A DNA stretch of 64,000 nucleotides from a virus: IMG/VR virus record IMGVR_UViG_3300031334_000002, positions 16,106-80,105 of that record; one strand, 5' to 3'. The notes under the pieces were generated by a model that ran no database searches, was not told where the DNA came from, and saw only the letters and a program-made list of their open reading frames with translations. Below are positions 18,913 through 27,021 of the stretch, piece after piece (position 1 is the first letter of the stretch; each line of letters opens with the position of its first letter). The translations under genes were made by a program, and so were the position numbers.

Positions 18913-19269
18913 CTAATGCCTCCGCTTACCTGAAAACTCAACTACTTCGATATCACACGAACCGCTATTAATAACAAAAGCAACTCTAATGTAATTAACA
19001 CCCATTTCAGAAACATCCCAAATATGAGTTCCTGTTGCATCGGTTACATTCTGAACAGACTCATCAATCCTAGAAAAACTTTGACCATTAGTTGAAACCT
19101 CTAGGTAAAGGTCCATATCAAGTCCTACTCCATTCAAATAATCAACTTGAACCGAAAACGTATTCTCAACACCAGATATATCATAATCTTCAGTTGTAGT
19201 GTCAGAACTAATAGATTCTGGACCTTCTAGTATTTTCTTTTTTACAATAGCGTCAAGAAAGTTACCCAT
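18913..19269 (-). CDS. Small virion protein upstream of large fibre (unknown)
   Basis: This 118-residue protein is predicted as a beta-sandwich (NTFSVQVDYLNGVGLDMDLYLE, then WDVSEMGVNYIRVAFVIN), resembling small carbohydrate- or fibre-binding virion domains. The ATG overlaps the stop of the small membrane protein (TAATG), and the fibre gene begins 4 bases after its end. No family is recognised. Confidence 0.5.
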   Translation of the reverse strand: MGNFLDAIVKKKILEGPESISSDTTTEDYDISGVENTFSVQVDYLNGVGLDMDLYLEVSTNGQSFSRIDESVQNVTDATGTHIWDVSEMGVNYIRVAFVINSGSCDIEVVEFSGKRRH

Positions 19270-19463
19270 TATGATTCCTTCTTAAGTTTTTTAGTGACAT
19301 AAGGCATCAAACTAACTAAGGCTAGTCCTATATCATTAGCCCCTAGTGCAGGGGTTACCATGATCTTCCCTAGCATTAATATTGCTGCGATATTTGAGAT
19401 AGACAGGTTATTTTCATTATCTAGTATTCTAAAAAACCTACCGACTCTTTTAATCTTTTCCAT
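19269..19463 (-). CDS. Small membrane protein, holin candidate
   Basis: This 64-residue protein has a basic N-terminus, then LSISNIAAILMLGKIMVTPA and a second apolar stretch NDIGLALVSLMPYV, then a Lys-rich C-terminus. Two short membrane segments and charged ends suit a class II holin or another small phage membrane protein, but holins cannot be named from composition alone. It is the first gene after the 190-base gap at 19464-19653. Confidence 0.45.
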   Translation of the reverse strand: MEKIKRVGRFFRILDNENNLSISNIAAILMLGKIMVTPALGANDIGLALVSLMPYVTKKLKKES

Positions 19464-19523
19464 ATGCGTATATTCCCTATTATCTATTAACCTTTGGTAT
19501 TTACTTATATTTTACATTTTCTT

Positions 19524-19606
19524 TTGACAACTCTTCTTTTTTTGTTATAATAAAAGACACGATGTGGTTGAGTATGCTAATTTCACTTTTGGTCACATTA
19601 GCTTTT
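19524..19606 (+). ncRNA. Possible small plus-strand RNA: consensus promoter plus short terminator-like hairpin
   Basis: Within the 19464-19653 gap, TTGACA (19524-19529) and TATAAT (19546-19551) lie 16 bases apart on the plus strand, against the direction of all neighbouring genes. About 25 bases after the expected start, GCTAAT and ATTAGC (19576-19602) can pair and are followed by TTTT. The transcript would be about 50 bases with no useful ORF. It may be an antisense or regulatory RNA. It could also be a chance promoter in AT-rich DNA. Confidence 0.35.
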
Positions 19607-19653
19607 CGACACATAGATTACAGTTTTATTGTACAGATGTGACACATTGTGGA

Positions 19654-20121
19654 TTATGTATAACTTTCATATCCGGGTATATGTCTAACGGATTCCACCC
19701 ACTTCTTCCACCCATCAAACTCCATCAGCTTACGTTCTAATTTACCCTTTTTTATATCTTCTGGTAAATTACGTAAATATTCTCTATACTTCCTATATTC
19801 TTTTCTCTTGTTAGAATCTAGAGGATTGTCAGCAAGTTGAGTCCAGTCGGTTTCTTTTAAAAGAACATCCCTGTCTTCTCTTAAACGTCTCAGCTCTAGT
19901 TTTAGTTTGTCTTCTTCACATGATATGCTTAAGTTTTCTAAAAGCTTTAAACGTTTTTCTGCTAACTTTTTATCTTCTTCTTCTAGTATATATTTCTTAA
20001 AGTACTCGTATGGTTGATACTGAGGAGCTGCTGTTACCAACAACTCCTCGATATCATCTAACGCCTCAAATCTTTTGGTCCACTCAGCAGTATCCAAGAC
20101 GTATTCCTTTATTCTTCCCAA
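19654..20121 (-). CDS. Tail fibre assembly chaperone-like protein
   Basis: This 155-residue helical protein has the C-terminal signature of the phage tail-assembly-chaperone group: RDVLLKETDWTQLADNPL followed by YRKYREYLRNLPEDIKKG. This matches the usual R-x-x-LL-x-x-TDW-x-x-x-xDxPL ... YRxxLRxxP pattern. Such proteins sit next to fibre genes and help the fibres fold or trimerise, which fits the large fibre at 20741-23716. Its start overlaps the Cys-rich gene by 13 bases. Confidence 0.62.
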   Translation of the reverse strand: MGRIKEYVLDTAEWTKRFEALDDIEELLVTAAPQYQPYEYFKKYILEEEDKKLAEKRLKLLENLSISCEEDKLKLELRRLREDRDVLLKETDWTQLADNPLDSNKRKEYRKYREYLRNLPEDIKKGKLERKLMEFDGWKKWVESVRHIPGYESYT

Positions 20122-20345
20122 CTAGACCATTTGTCTAGAGGGCATTTTTCTTGTCTGATTAAGCTCTTAGCTTTTATAAAACAAAAACACTCTCCACATT
20201 GTCCTGTAGCTTTTAGCCTAGGACACCCTGCGCAAATTGCTCTTCTTTCTTCTTTAACAGCTTCTGGTACAGATTGATCTACTCCAGTAGCTGCGTTCTT
20301 AGCAATAGTAAATAGTGACTTCATACCACCTTTAATCTTGCTCAT
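20109..20345 (-). CDS. Small Cys-rich zinc-binding protein
   Basis: This 78-residue protein carries six or more Cys in the pattern C-x2-C-P, then C-x2-C-x-C, then C-P-x-x-K-W (ICAGCPRL, QCGECFCF, KCPLDKWSSW). This is a layout seen in small phage proteins of unknown role that should bind one or two zinc ions. It overlaps the thioredoxin-like gene (14 bases) and the chaperone-like gene (13 bases), so the three are a tight unit. The role in fibre maturation is only suggested by context. Confidence 0.55.
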   Translation of the reverse strand: MSKIKGGMKSLFTIAKNAATGVDQSVPEAVKEERRAICAGCPRLKATGQCGECFCFIKAKSLIRQEKCPLDKWSSWEE

Positions 20346-20739
20346 TTAGTAAACCTCTCATTTGCTCAAGTAGAGGTTTTAGTTCTGTAGGGTTATTAGT
20401 TTTACCTAAGAACTCTTCGTCTTCTGGGTTAACAAAATAAAAAGAAGGAGCAGCGTAGATAGGCTCTAGTATGTCATTGCCTTCTTCGTCTTTTAGCACC
20501 TTTGAAAAAGGACGACCTGAGTGGTTTTTTAATACCTCACCTTTGTCGTCTTTTAAGTATTCTTTTGCAGGCTCTAACTCTGCATGAGCTATGTAAAGCT
20601 CAATCTTGTCTACAGGAAGAGATGCCTCAGTAAAGGTAAACTCTTTGTATTCGTTTTTTAGCTTCTCGAAAAGTAGCTTAGCTGCATCGCAAGCTCGACA
20701 CCCTTCTAGTTGATAAAAAACGACCTCCATGCTACTCAT
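20332..20739 (-). CDS. Thioredoxin/glutaredoxin-like protein with CxxC
   Basis: This 135-residue protein starts with a thioredoxin-fold strand and active-site motif: VVFYQLEGCRACDAAKLLFEKL, with Cys-Arg-Ala-Cys. A later AAPSFYFVNPEDEEFLG supplies the cis-Pro region and ends with a C-terminal helix. It is likely a small thiol oxidoreductase. An insert of about 35 charged residues between the first and second halves is larger than in ordinary glutaredoxins. The start may be ATG 20739 or ATG 20730; the former has GGTAAT before it. It lies directly after the 991-aa fibre gene. Confidence 0.62.
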   Translation of the reverse strand: MSSMEVVFYQLEGCRACDAAKLLFEKLKNEYKEFTFTEASLPVDKIELYIAHAELEPAKEYLKDDKGEVLKNHSGRPFSKVLKDEEGNDILEPIYAAPSFYFVNPEDEEFLGKTNNPTELKPLLEQMRGLLNEQD

Positions 20740-20740
20740 A

Positions 20741-23716
20741 TTACCTGACCTTTGTGATTTTTAACTGAGTATAAACTTCACTTACTCCAAAGTTTGAAGC
20801 GAGACCAAAGCCTGATGTTGACTGAGTTCTGCTACATCGGTGTTGAATTTCAAACACCTTAGCTACACTAATATTTAGTACTCCTTTGAATGGCGAGTTT
20901 GTCGGCATTGCCACGGAACTACTAGCATCATCTCCTCTAGCAGTACCGCCAATAATGCTATCAACTGAGTCTGTAATATTTCTAACTTTTGTTTTATGAA
21001 TGTTAACAAAATAAGCAGGGCCATATCCCTCAATGGTGTATTTGCCCGAATCTAAAGTAAGTTGATTTGAAGATAGCGACAAGAAATAACAGTCTCCCTC
21101 TAGGGTATTTATATCTCTAGTTCGCCACGCTCCTGATGTAAAGGTTCCCCCTGCGCTATCGTTTATCTTAACGTCTTTAACGTAGCAAGTAGGTTGATCA
21201 AGACCGTTAGGAAATACCATCGTTCTCTCGGTTTCTTTTATGTAGTCGGGTGCCATTTTCGTAATTGCGCAATGGTAGTTTCCGTCTACGTCAACATCGG
21301 AGCTGGCAATATATGTCCTTACGTCAAAGCCAGTTGTCGTTACATTTTTTATCTCTGCATTTACGTTCCCAAAATCATCACTTGTGCATCTTACAGATGG
21401 AATCTTTGTTAAGGATAACCCTGGGTATGCTATAGAGGTGCTTCCTGTGGCAGACCTAGATACTCCGAAGGTTCCGACAATGGACTCTTCGCTAATGACG
21501 GCTGTTCCATTATTCGTTACCCAAAAAGCAAAATCATTCTCCACGCTGCTAGAATCTGTGCGCCCCATTACCACTACACCTTGGGCTGAGTCTGACCAGC
21601 CTGCGATTGGTACTTCAAGCCAAAAGGTCTGAGCCTCACCTGTACCAAAAACCGTACCACCAGTTACGGGGGAAGTTTGTACCGTTGAAACTGTCCTGTC
21701 GCTTCTCCCAAGTTCAATAAACGAGTCGCCCTTTGTAGCCAAGAAATGGAGATATGTGTTTGAGTTACTTGCTCTTAATAGCCTTCCCGTAGGGACAACT
21801 AGAGCGGTTTCCCCTCCGACTGTTAAACCATTAGGTAGACCGAGCTGAAACAAACTTCCTGTAGGTGTACCAGTTGTAAAAGTCCCTCTTATTTTCATAT
21901 TAGAGCCACTTCTCATCCACTCGATTGCGACGAGGGAGGGGGTGCCTATACCTTGAAAGACTGGAGTATAGGACTCCCACTCCGAACTAGCATAAACATC
22001 TGTAGGGGCAAGAGGGTTAACCTTAAATTCGACGTCATCAATAGTCAACACTGCACCAATATTCTCAGTGATAACTTGAATACCATAACGCATTTCGGTA
22101 CAAGTTTCTGGTATATTAAATACCAATTCAGTAGGCTTAACTGTTGCATTTGCTCTTAGTGGAGCAGAGGCTATAACCGCAGAATTAGTTACATCGTATA
22201 CAATTAAATCTACTTCATTATTGTTACCAGTGTATGTAGAGGAGATGTTAACTCCTGCTAATTGTCCACGCTCTTTGATATCTACAGCAAAGGCAGGAAA
22301 AGCGAAATAGTCCATAGATGAACCAGCTACTTGAGTGTATTTTATACTACGATCTCCTTTTAAAGGAGATACTTCTTCGTTAACAGGACTCGCAGAGGCA
22401 ACTCCTCCACCAAGAAACGCTGCATCACTACCAGTGGTAGCATCAACAGCTTCTGTTTGTTCAAACCTCTCTACGTGGAATATATCAACTCCACCAACAC
22501 CAGAACCTCCGATTGAAATTAATTCAGCATCAACAACTTGGTACATTTGTTTTTCATCAGTTGCAAAGACAATTTGACCGTTTGAAGCACCAATAGCATA
22601 AACCTCTAAGTTTACTTTAGTATCTTGTTTTACATCACTTCTAATGGGCGTTTCTAAAGACGCGCCTTGTATCGTTTTACTTGTGAGTGTTTGCGAGTCG
22701 GTAGTTCCAACAACGTCGCCAGTTACACCGTGAACTCCAGAAGTATCTCCCGTATGAGATGTTAGGTCTGCGTTAGTAGCTCTGGTATCAATATCAGTTT
22801 GAAGTTCATTTACAGCTTCTTGCATATCAGTCGCAACTAAATTACCAGAAGGAACATTAGAAATAGCTGAAGCGTCATGAGCATCTACAGCATCCGACAA
22901 GTGATCAGATAACCCAGAAGCAGCATCAGAAGCAACAGTTTCGGTTGTGTCTAGTCTTCCCTCAACTTCATCAATGGCACCTTGAACTTGAGTAGCAGCA
23001 AGTCCTGATGTTGTATTAACATACTCTATGGCTGACGCAGCATGAGCGTCCGTAGCATCGGTTATGTGAGCGTCTAGTTGTCCAGATGTAGCTCTGGTAT
23101 CAATATCAGTTTGAAGTTCATTTAGAGCACCCTGAGCGTCTGTGGCAGCTAGGTTTCCTGAGGGGGTGTTTGTGATAGCGGAAGCTGCATGGGCGTCAGT
23201 TGCGTCAGCAATATGGTCATCTATATCAGATTGGGCAGAATCTCCAGATCCTTGAGCAGCAGCAGCACTGTTAGCAACGTTATCAAGAGCAGCTTGAACA
23301 TCAGTTCCAGCCACATTAGGATTTGTGTCATCAAAACTGATCTCTGAAGCGTCATCCTTGCCTGCGATAGCAGAAGCAACGTGAGTTCTAACTGCAGCAG
23401 CAGAGGGAAGTTCAGTATCAGTTCCTGCAACACTGATATCGGTAGTCAAAACTCCTGATTTTAGGTTGTCTACTTCTAGGTTAGACACTGTTGCAGTATC
23501 TGCGTCAATTGTAACTGAATTGTCTGCAGAACTTAGAGTTTTGTTACTTAGTGTTTGCGTTTGATCATTCGTGACAATCTCTCTTTCAGAGCCTTCAGTA
23601 AAAATCTTTTGTTTACTATCAGCAGAGTCGTTACGAATTTCACCTTCTTCTGTTGCAGCAGAAGTAGTAGGCTTTGTTATAACGCCTTTTGTGAATCTTT
23701 TCGATTTAATTGTCAT
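20741..23716 (-). CDS. Large tail fibre/spike with DAHAASAI repeats
   Basis: This 991-residue fibre is the largest receptor-type protein of the block. Residues about 95-340 contain three or four repeats of around 55 residues with HIxDAxDAHAASAI, then PSGNLAATDAQGALNELQ and DIDTRAT, a repeat type of phage shaft proteins. Residues 345-400 hold the usual LTSKTIQGA joint. Residues 400-570 look like a carbohydrate-binding beta-sandwich, and the rest like duplicated beta domains. Its start lies 11 bases after the stop of the 156-aa gene. It probably forms the main host-recognition trimer. Confidence 0.7.
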   Translation of the reverse strand: MTIKSKRFTKGVITKPTTSAATEEGEIRNDSADSKQKIFTEGSEREIVTNDQTQTLSNKTLSSADNSVTIDADTATVSNLEVDNLKSGVLTTDISVAGTDTELPSAAAVRTHVASAIAGKDDASEISFDDTNPNVAGTDVQAALDNVANSAAAAQGSGDSAQSDIDDHIADATDAHAASAITNTPSGNLAATDAQGALNELQTDIDTRATSGQLDAHITDATDAHAASAIEYVNTTSGLAATQVQGAIDEVEGRLDTTETVASDAASGLSDHLSDAVDAHDASAISNVPSGNLVATDMQEAVNELQTDIDTRATNADLTSHTGDTSGVHGVTGDVVGTTDSQTLTSKTIQGASLETPIRSDVKQDTKVNLEVYAIGASNGQIVFATDEKQMYQVVDAELISIGGSGVGGVDIFHVERFEQTEAVDATTGSDAAFLGGGVASASPVNEEVSPLKGDRSIKYTQVAGSSMDYFAFPAFAVDIKERGQLAGVNISSTYTGNNNEVDLIVYDVTNSAVIASAPLRANATVKPTELVFNIPETCTEMRYGIQVITENIGAVLTIDDVEFKVNPLAPTDVYASSEWESYTPVFQGIGTPSLVAIEWMRSGSNMKIRGTFTTGTPTGSLFQLGLPNGLTVGGETALVVPTGRLLRASNSNTYLHFLATKGDSFIELGRSDRTVSTVQTSPVTGGTVFGTGEAQTFWLEVPIAGWSDSAQGVVVMGRTDSSSVENDFAFWVTNNGTAVISEESIVGTFGVSRSATGSTSIAYPGLSLTKIPSVRCTSDDFGNVNAEIKNVTTTGFDVRTYIASSDVDVDGNYHCAITKMAPDYIKETERTMVFPNGLDQPTCYVKDVKINDSAGGTFTSGAWRTRDINTLEGDCYFLSLSSNQLTLDSGKYTIEGYGPAYFVNIHKTKVRNITDSVDSIIGGTARGDDASSSVAMPTNSPFKGVLNISVAKVFEIQHRCSRTQSTSGFGLASNFGVSEVYTQLKITKVR

Positions 23717-23727
23717 TTATTTCTCCG

Positions 23728-24198
23728 TTATAAATCTATTGTTTGGGCTTTAAAAAGTATCAATGATGAAACGTGATCAGTTAAGTCACTGGAAGTATAT
23801 GTGAATTGCCCACCTGAGGTTATATCTAGATTAACTCCAGTGTCATCACCAGTTGATTCGATACTAATTCTAAAATCAGCACCATTGAAATTTCCATATA
23901 TTGGACCAGATTCAGTAATAACGGAAGCTCCGCTATCAAAAGTTCTGATTACGAGATATTCAACATCTATATGTTGAACTTCACCTGTGTTAAATACTAA
24001 TCCGGGGATGTTTTGAGGAGTTATAGAATTGTTTGCTAGGTTTGCTGCACTTATCAATATATCATTTGGTCCTAAGAAATTGGCAAGAGCCGCTGTTACA
24101 CCTTCTGCCCATGCTGTGGCGTCTTCTCCGTGACCGTTACCTTCACCTTGAACTGGATAATTATATGTAGTATTACCTATTTGTAACTTGATTGACAT
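23728..24198 (-). CDS. Virion protein with fibre C-terminal cap domain
   Basis: This 156-residue protein starts with a short strand region (IKLQIGNTTYNYPV) and helix (WAEGVTAALANFLG). It ends in the cap domain shared with the 506-aa fibre (GVNLDITSGGQFTYTSSDLT, then ILFKAQTIDL). It is the first gene after the late promoter motif at 24214-24234, so it heads the fibre transcription unit. It probably connects fibres to the tail. Confidence 0.52.
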   Translation of the reverse strand: MSIKLQIGNTTYNYPVQGEGNGHGEDATAWAEGVTAALANFLGPNDILISAANLANNSITPQNIPGLVFNTGEVQHIDVEYLVIRTFDSGASVITESGPIYGNFNGADFRISIESTGDDTGVNLDITSGGQFTYTSSDLTDHVSSLILFKAQTIDL

Positions 24199-24213
24199 AG
24201 TGGACCTTTTAAT

Positions 24214-24234
24214 ATTCTCTAATACTAGTTGTTA
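24214..24234 (-). promoter_or_regulatory. T7-like phage RNA polymerase promoter motif
   Basis: Minus strand reads TAACAACTAGTATTAGAGAA, 16 bases before the ATG of the 156-aa virion gene and directly after the capsid terminator. It would restart transcription for the fibre block. Confidence 0.6.
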
Positions 24235-24243
24235 AATAATACG

Positions 24244-24272
24244 AAAAGAGGGGAACAGAACGCTCCCCTCTT
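24244..24272 (-). terminator. Strong intrinsic terminator after the capsid gene
   Basis: On the minus strand AAGAGGGGA and TCCCCTCTT form a 9-bp perfect stem with a 9-base loop, followed by TTTTC. It lies 25 bases after the capsid stop, as the T7 terminator Tphi follows the gene 10 capsid. Confidence 0.85.
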
Positions 24273-24297
24273 GAACTTGAATACAGGACGTATTCTA

Positions 24298-25545
24298 TTA
24301 TGATTTAATGAATGTGAGTAGTACTGTTTTACCGGGACAACAGGTAAATAACGCTTGATCTGTGTACATTCTCATTTCGTAACCGTTAAAACCTTCCATT
24401 AACTTAAGGAATTGACCGCCTAGACCCGGACGCTCATAAGTAACATCGGAAGAACCGATTCTCATGAAGTCTTTCTCACAGATCATGTAAGCATATCCTT
24501 CTTTACAGTAAATAGTAGAGCTGATGCGGATAGTACCGTTTTGAGCAGTAAACTCAAGTTCTTTTGAACCGTTTTTTAGTTTAGAATCAGAGTATGAACT
24601 ATCAAACTGTCTTTTAGCAACTTGCTCAGTAAGAAGGTTAGACCATGATTTAGGGTTACAAAGTAGAAGAACTTCTTCATCTGCAAGACCTTTTTCCATT
24701 GCTCTTGAGATACCAGATTCAACTTTAGCGAAAGAAAGAACAGCTTCGTTACCAGCAAAATCAGTACCAACTTCTACAACGTTACCTTTCCAGAGATTGT
24801 ATGCAGAAGCATCAATGTTGAAAAGTACACCAGTATTAGTGATGATTTTGTGAATACCAGCAAATTCGTTGTCTTTTGCACCTTTGTAAAAGATTACGTC
24901 AGTAGCAGCAACTGAAAGAGTTGTTAGATCTGTCCCAACTGTAACGGTTTTAGCGTCAAAGTCGTAAGAAACAACAGCAACTTCACCTCTAAGAGCACCA
25001 GCAGCACTATAAATTTGAATTGGCATATTTTCAGTACCAGACCAAATTCCTGCAGCCCATTCGTGATCTTCGATTTTTATTACATCATCACCAGCACCTT
25101 GTACTGCTTCGACTACACCAAGACCAACTTGACCGTACATAAGTTGTACTTCGAGTCTGCGAACGAATGATTTAAGCATATTTTCAACAATAAACTTAGT
25201 TTCTTGTACAAAAGCGCCTTTACTGTTGCTTGAACGAGAAGCGGCACCAACAGAAAGAAAAGATCTAAGGACCATTTCGTGACCTTTAATCTGGGCTCTT
25301 TTGTGAGTAGAAGCAACCGCTTGGTTAAGAGCAAAAGCTGTACCATCTTGTCCACCATAAGTGAAACCGTGCTCAAGACCTAAAGAAACAGGTTGAACGT
25401 AGTCAAGACCGTTTTGTTTCTCAGCTCCGATAAAAGCAATTGAGTTATAAAGTTTAACGCCTTCAGGAATGAGATCTACGATCTTATCAGCATAGATATC
25501 CTTAAAGTGTGCGTTAAGTGTTTGAAAATCGTTATTTTGTGGCAT
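24298..25545 (-). CDS. Major capsid protein
   Basis: This 415-residue protein lies directly after the scaffold-like gene and before the fibre block, where T7-order phages place the capsid gene. Its mixed alpha/beta composition, with an N-terminal helical arm (NDFQTLNAHFKDIYADKIVDLIPE), a long spine-like helix region (VQETKFIVENMLKSFVRRLEVQLMYG) and a C-terminal P-domain-like beta region, fits the HK97-type fold. It has its own late promoter motif 118 bases upstream and a strong terminator after it, the mark of the most abundant virion protein. Codon use is smoother (CTT, GCA, ACT rich) than its neighbours, in line with high expression. Confidence 0.82.
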   Translation of the reverse strand: MPQNNDFQTLNAHFKDIYADKIVDLIPEGVKLYNSIAFIGAEKQNGLDYVQPVSLGLEHGFTYGGQDGTAFALNQAVASTHKRAQIKGHEMVLRSFLSVGAASRSSNSKGAFVQETKFIVENMLKSFVRRLEVQLMYGQVGLGVVEAVQGAGDDVIKIEDHEWAAGIWSGTENMPIQIYSAAGALRGEVAVVSYDFDAKTVTVGTDLTTLSVAATDVIFYKGAKDNEFAGIHKIITNTGVLFNIDASAYNLWKGNVVEVGTDFAGNEAVLSFAKVESGISRAMEKGLADEEVLLLCNPKSWSNLLTEQVAKRQFDSSYSDSKLKNGSKELEFTAQNGTIRISSTIYCKEGYAYMICEKDFMRIGSSDVTYERPGLGGQFLKLMEGFNGYEMRMYTDQALFTCCPGKTVLLTFIKS

Positions 25546-25662
25546 TATTAATCTCCTAATAGATTTTTGTTTTAAAGTGTGTTATGATTAAATTGTCATA
25601 TTCACATGAGGGTATCTAACAATCCATTAAGGGTATGTATGAATCCTAGTTATGTTTCAATA

Positions 25663-25683
25663 ACTCTCTAATGCTAGTTGTTA
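25663..25683 (-). promoter_or_regulatory. T7-like promoter motif for the capsid gene
   Basis: Minus strand reads TAACAACTAGCATTAGAGAG. It sits in the 140-base gap between scaffold and capsid, leaving a leader of about 120 bases. Together with the terminator at 24244-24272 it defines a single-gene capsid unit. Confidence 0.65.
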
Positions 25684-25685
25684 AA

Positions 25686-26690
25686 TTATCGTCCTAAGTT
25701 CCTGAAAAAGTCAGAAGATCTAAGTTTTTCTTTTGAAGAATCTTCTGTTTTCGATACCTTAGCCGTTTCTTTTATTGTTTGCTTTGGGTTATTCTTTATA
25801 GAATCTACTCGACTTTTACGAAGTCTTTCGATATTCTTTTTACCAATAACTTCCTCCATCATAGTTTCTGGTGCGTTGTCTAGGAAACTTCTCATCTCTG
25901 CTCTAATTTCTTTTTCTACTTCAGGTATAATATCTGCAACAGTGATTCCGCTTGCATCATATCCATTCTCTTCAGCATAATCCATAGCATGTAACAGTGC
26001 ATCTGCAATCCTAGCCATAGTTTTTTGTGTCGGAGGTAAAGTACTGTTATCTTTTAATTCAGTAATGATTTCTTCTTCTAATTGCGCTCCAGCTTCTGCT
26101 ATTTTTTCTTGTTCTTCTTTGTCTTGTTGAGTTTTCTCAATTTCTTGAAGACGTTTGCGTGCTTGAGATAGTTCGATTTCCATCTTTTCTTTCTCTAGTT
26201 GATCTGGGGTTTTTTTCATTTCTTCAATTCGATCTTCGATGAATCTTTCATTAAGATCTTCTGGATCTAGACCTAGCTCTTTTAATACTTCCCAAGGATT
26301 AGATTGTAGTCGGGCAATTTCATTTTCATACGTTTTTTTTAATTTTGCAGCTTCTTGGGCTGTGTGATTAAAAGCTGCTGATTTTTGAAGTTCTTGTCGG
26401 ACGGCATCTTCATCCGAAAGATCAATCTCTCTTTCAATTGTTTTACCATTAACTTTTAATTGGAACTTACGTACCATTGATTTAACTTCTTCTTCCGAAG
26501 CACCATCTTCAATAGCCTCTGCCACTTCTTCTTGAAACTCTTCGGTAGTTTCTGCTTCAACTTCGGGTGAATCAACGATATCAGGTGAATCAACGATATT
26601 AGGTGAATCGTCAACAATTTCTAGATCTGTTGTTTCTTCTAAAACTTCCGTTACTTCTTCTGGTGCTGAATCTACTGCTTCATTCGACAT
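25686..26690 (-). CDS. Scaffolding protein-like
   Basis: This 334-residue protein is acidic at the N-terminus (Glu/Asp/Val-rich first 75 residues) with a long coiled coil around residues 160-215 (RKRLQEIEKTQQDKEEQEKI). The C-terminus is basic (KKNIERLRKSRVDSIKN, then SSDFFRNLGR). This acidic N-terminus, helical middle and basic capsid-binding tail is the usual plan of phage scaffolds. It lies between portal and capsid, exactly where scaffold is expected. Confidence 0.75.
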   Translation of the reverse strand: MSNEAVDSAPEEVTEVLEETTDLEIVDDSPNIVDSPDIVDSPEVEAETTEEFQEEVAEAIEDGASEEEVKSMVRKFQLKVNGKTIEREIDLSDEDAVRQELQKSAAFNHTAQEAAKLKKTYENEIARLQSNPWEVLKELGLDPEDLNERFIEDRIEEMKKTPDQLEKEKMEIELSQARKRLQEIEKTQQDKEEQEKIAEAGAQLEEEIITELKDNSTLPPTQKTMARIADALLHAMDYAEENGYDASGITVADIIPEVEKEIRAEMRSFLDNAPETMMEEVIGKKNIERLRKSRVDSIKNNPKQTIKETAKVSKTEDSSKEKLRSSDFFRNLGR

Positions 26691-26727
26691 AATCTTCTCC
26701 TATGTTACAATTTATATATGTAAACAT

Positions 26728-26752
26728 GTCTCAGCCGTTATTGGTATGAGAC
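26728..26752. other. Inverted repeat before scaffold gene
   Basis: GTCTCA and TGAGAC are separated by 13 bases in the 61-base gap before the scaffold start. No T-run follows on the minus strand, so a terminator is unlikely. It may be an RNA processing or mRNA stability hairpin. Confidence 0.3.
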
Positions 26753-27021
26753 TAAAATGCTGTGTTGTCGTCTTCGAATTTTCTTTGTTCTCTTAATTTT
26801 TTTAGTTTTTTTAATATCCTCTCTTCTTTTTTTGTGTCACCATCTTCTGATGCTTGGATTGAGTCTTTCGCTAATTTCTTCATAACAGACGTCATTGTTT
26901 TATCTCTTAGTTTTTCCAAAGCTTTTTTCCGAGCTGTATTGGGACTTTTTAATGATTCAGAACCATCTACTTCAACAACATCACTATCTAAATACGTCTT
27001 TACTCTCTTTTTATCTTTCAT
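26752..27021 (-). CDS. Small basic protein between portal and scaffold
   Basis: This 89-residue protein is rich in Lys/Arg/Glu and helical (TARKKALEKLRDKTMTSVMK, then ERILKKLKKLREQRKFED), with no motif. Its ATG overlaps the stop of the portal gene (TAATG). It may act in head assembly, by position only. Confidence 0.5.
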   Translation of the reverse strand: MKDKKRVKTYLDSDVVEVDGSESLKSPNTARKKALEKLRDKTMTSVMKKLAKDSIQASEDGDTKKEERILKKLKKLREQRKFEDDNTAF

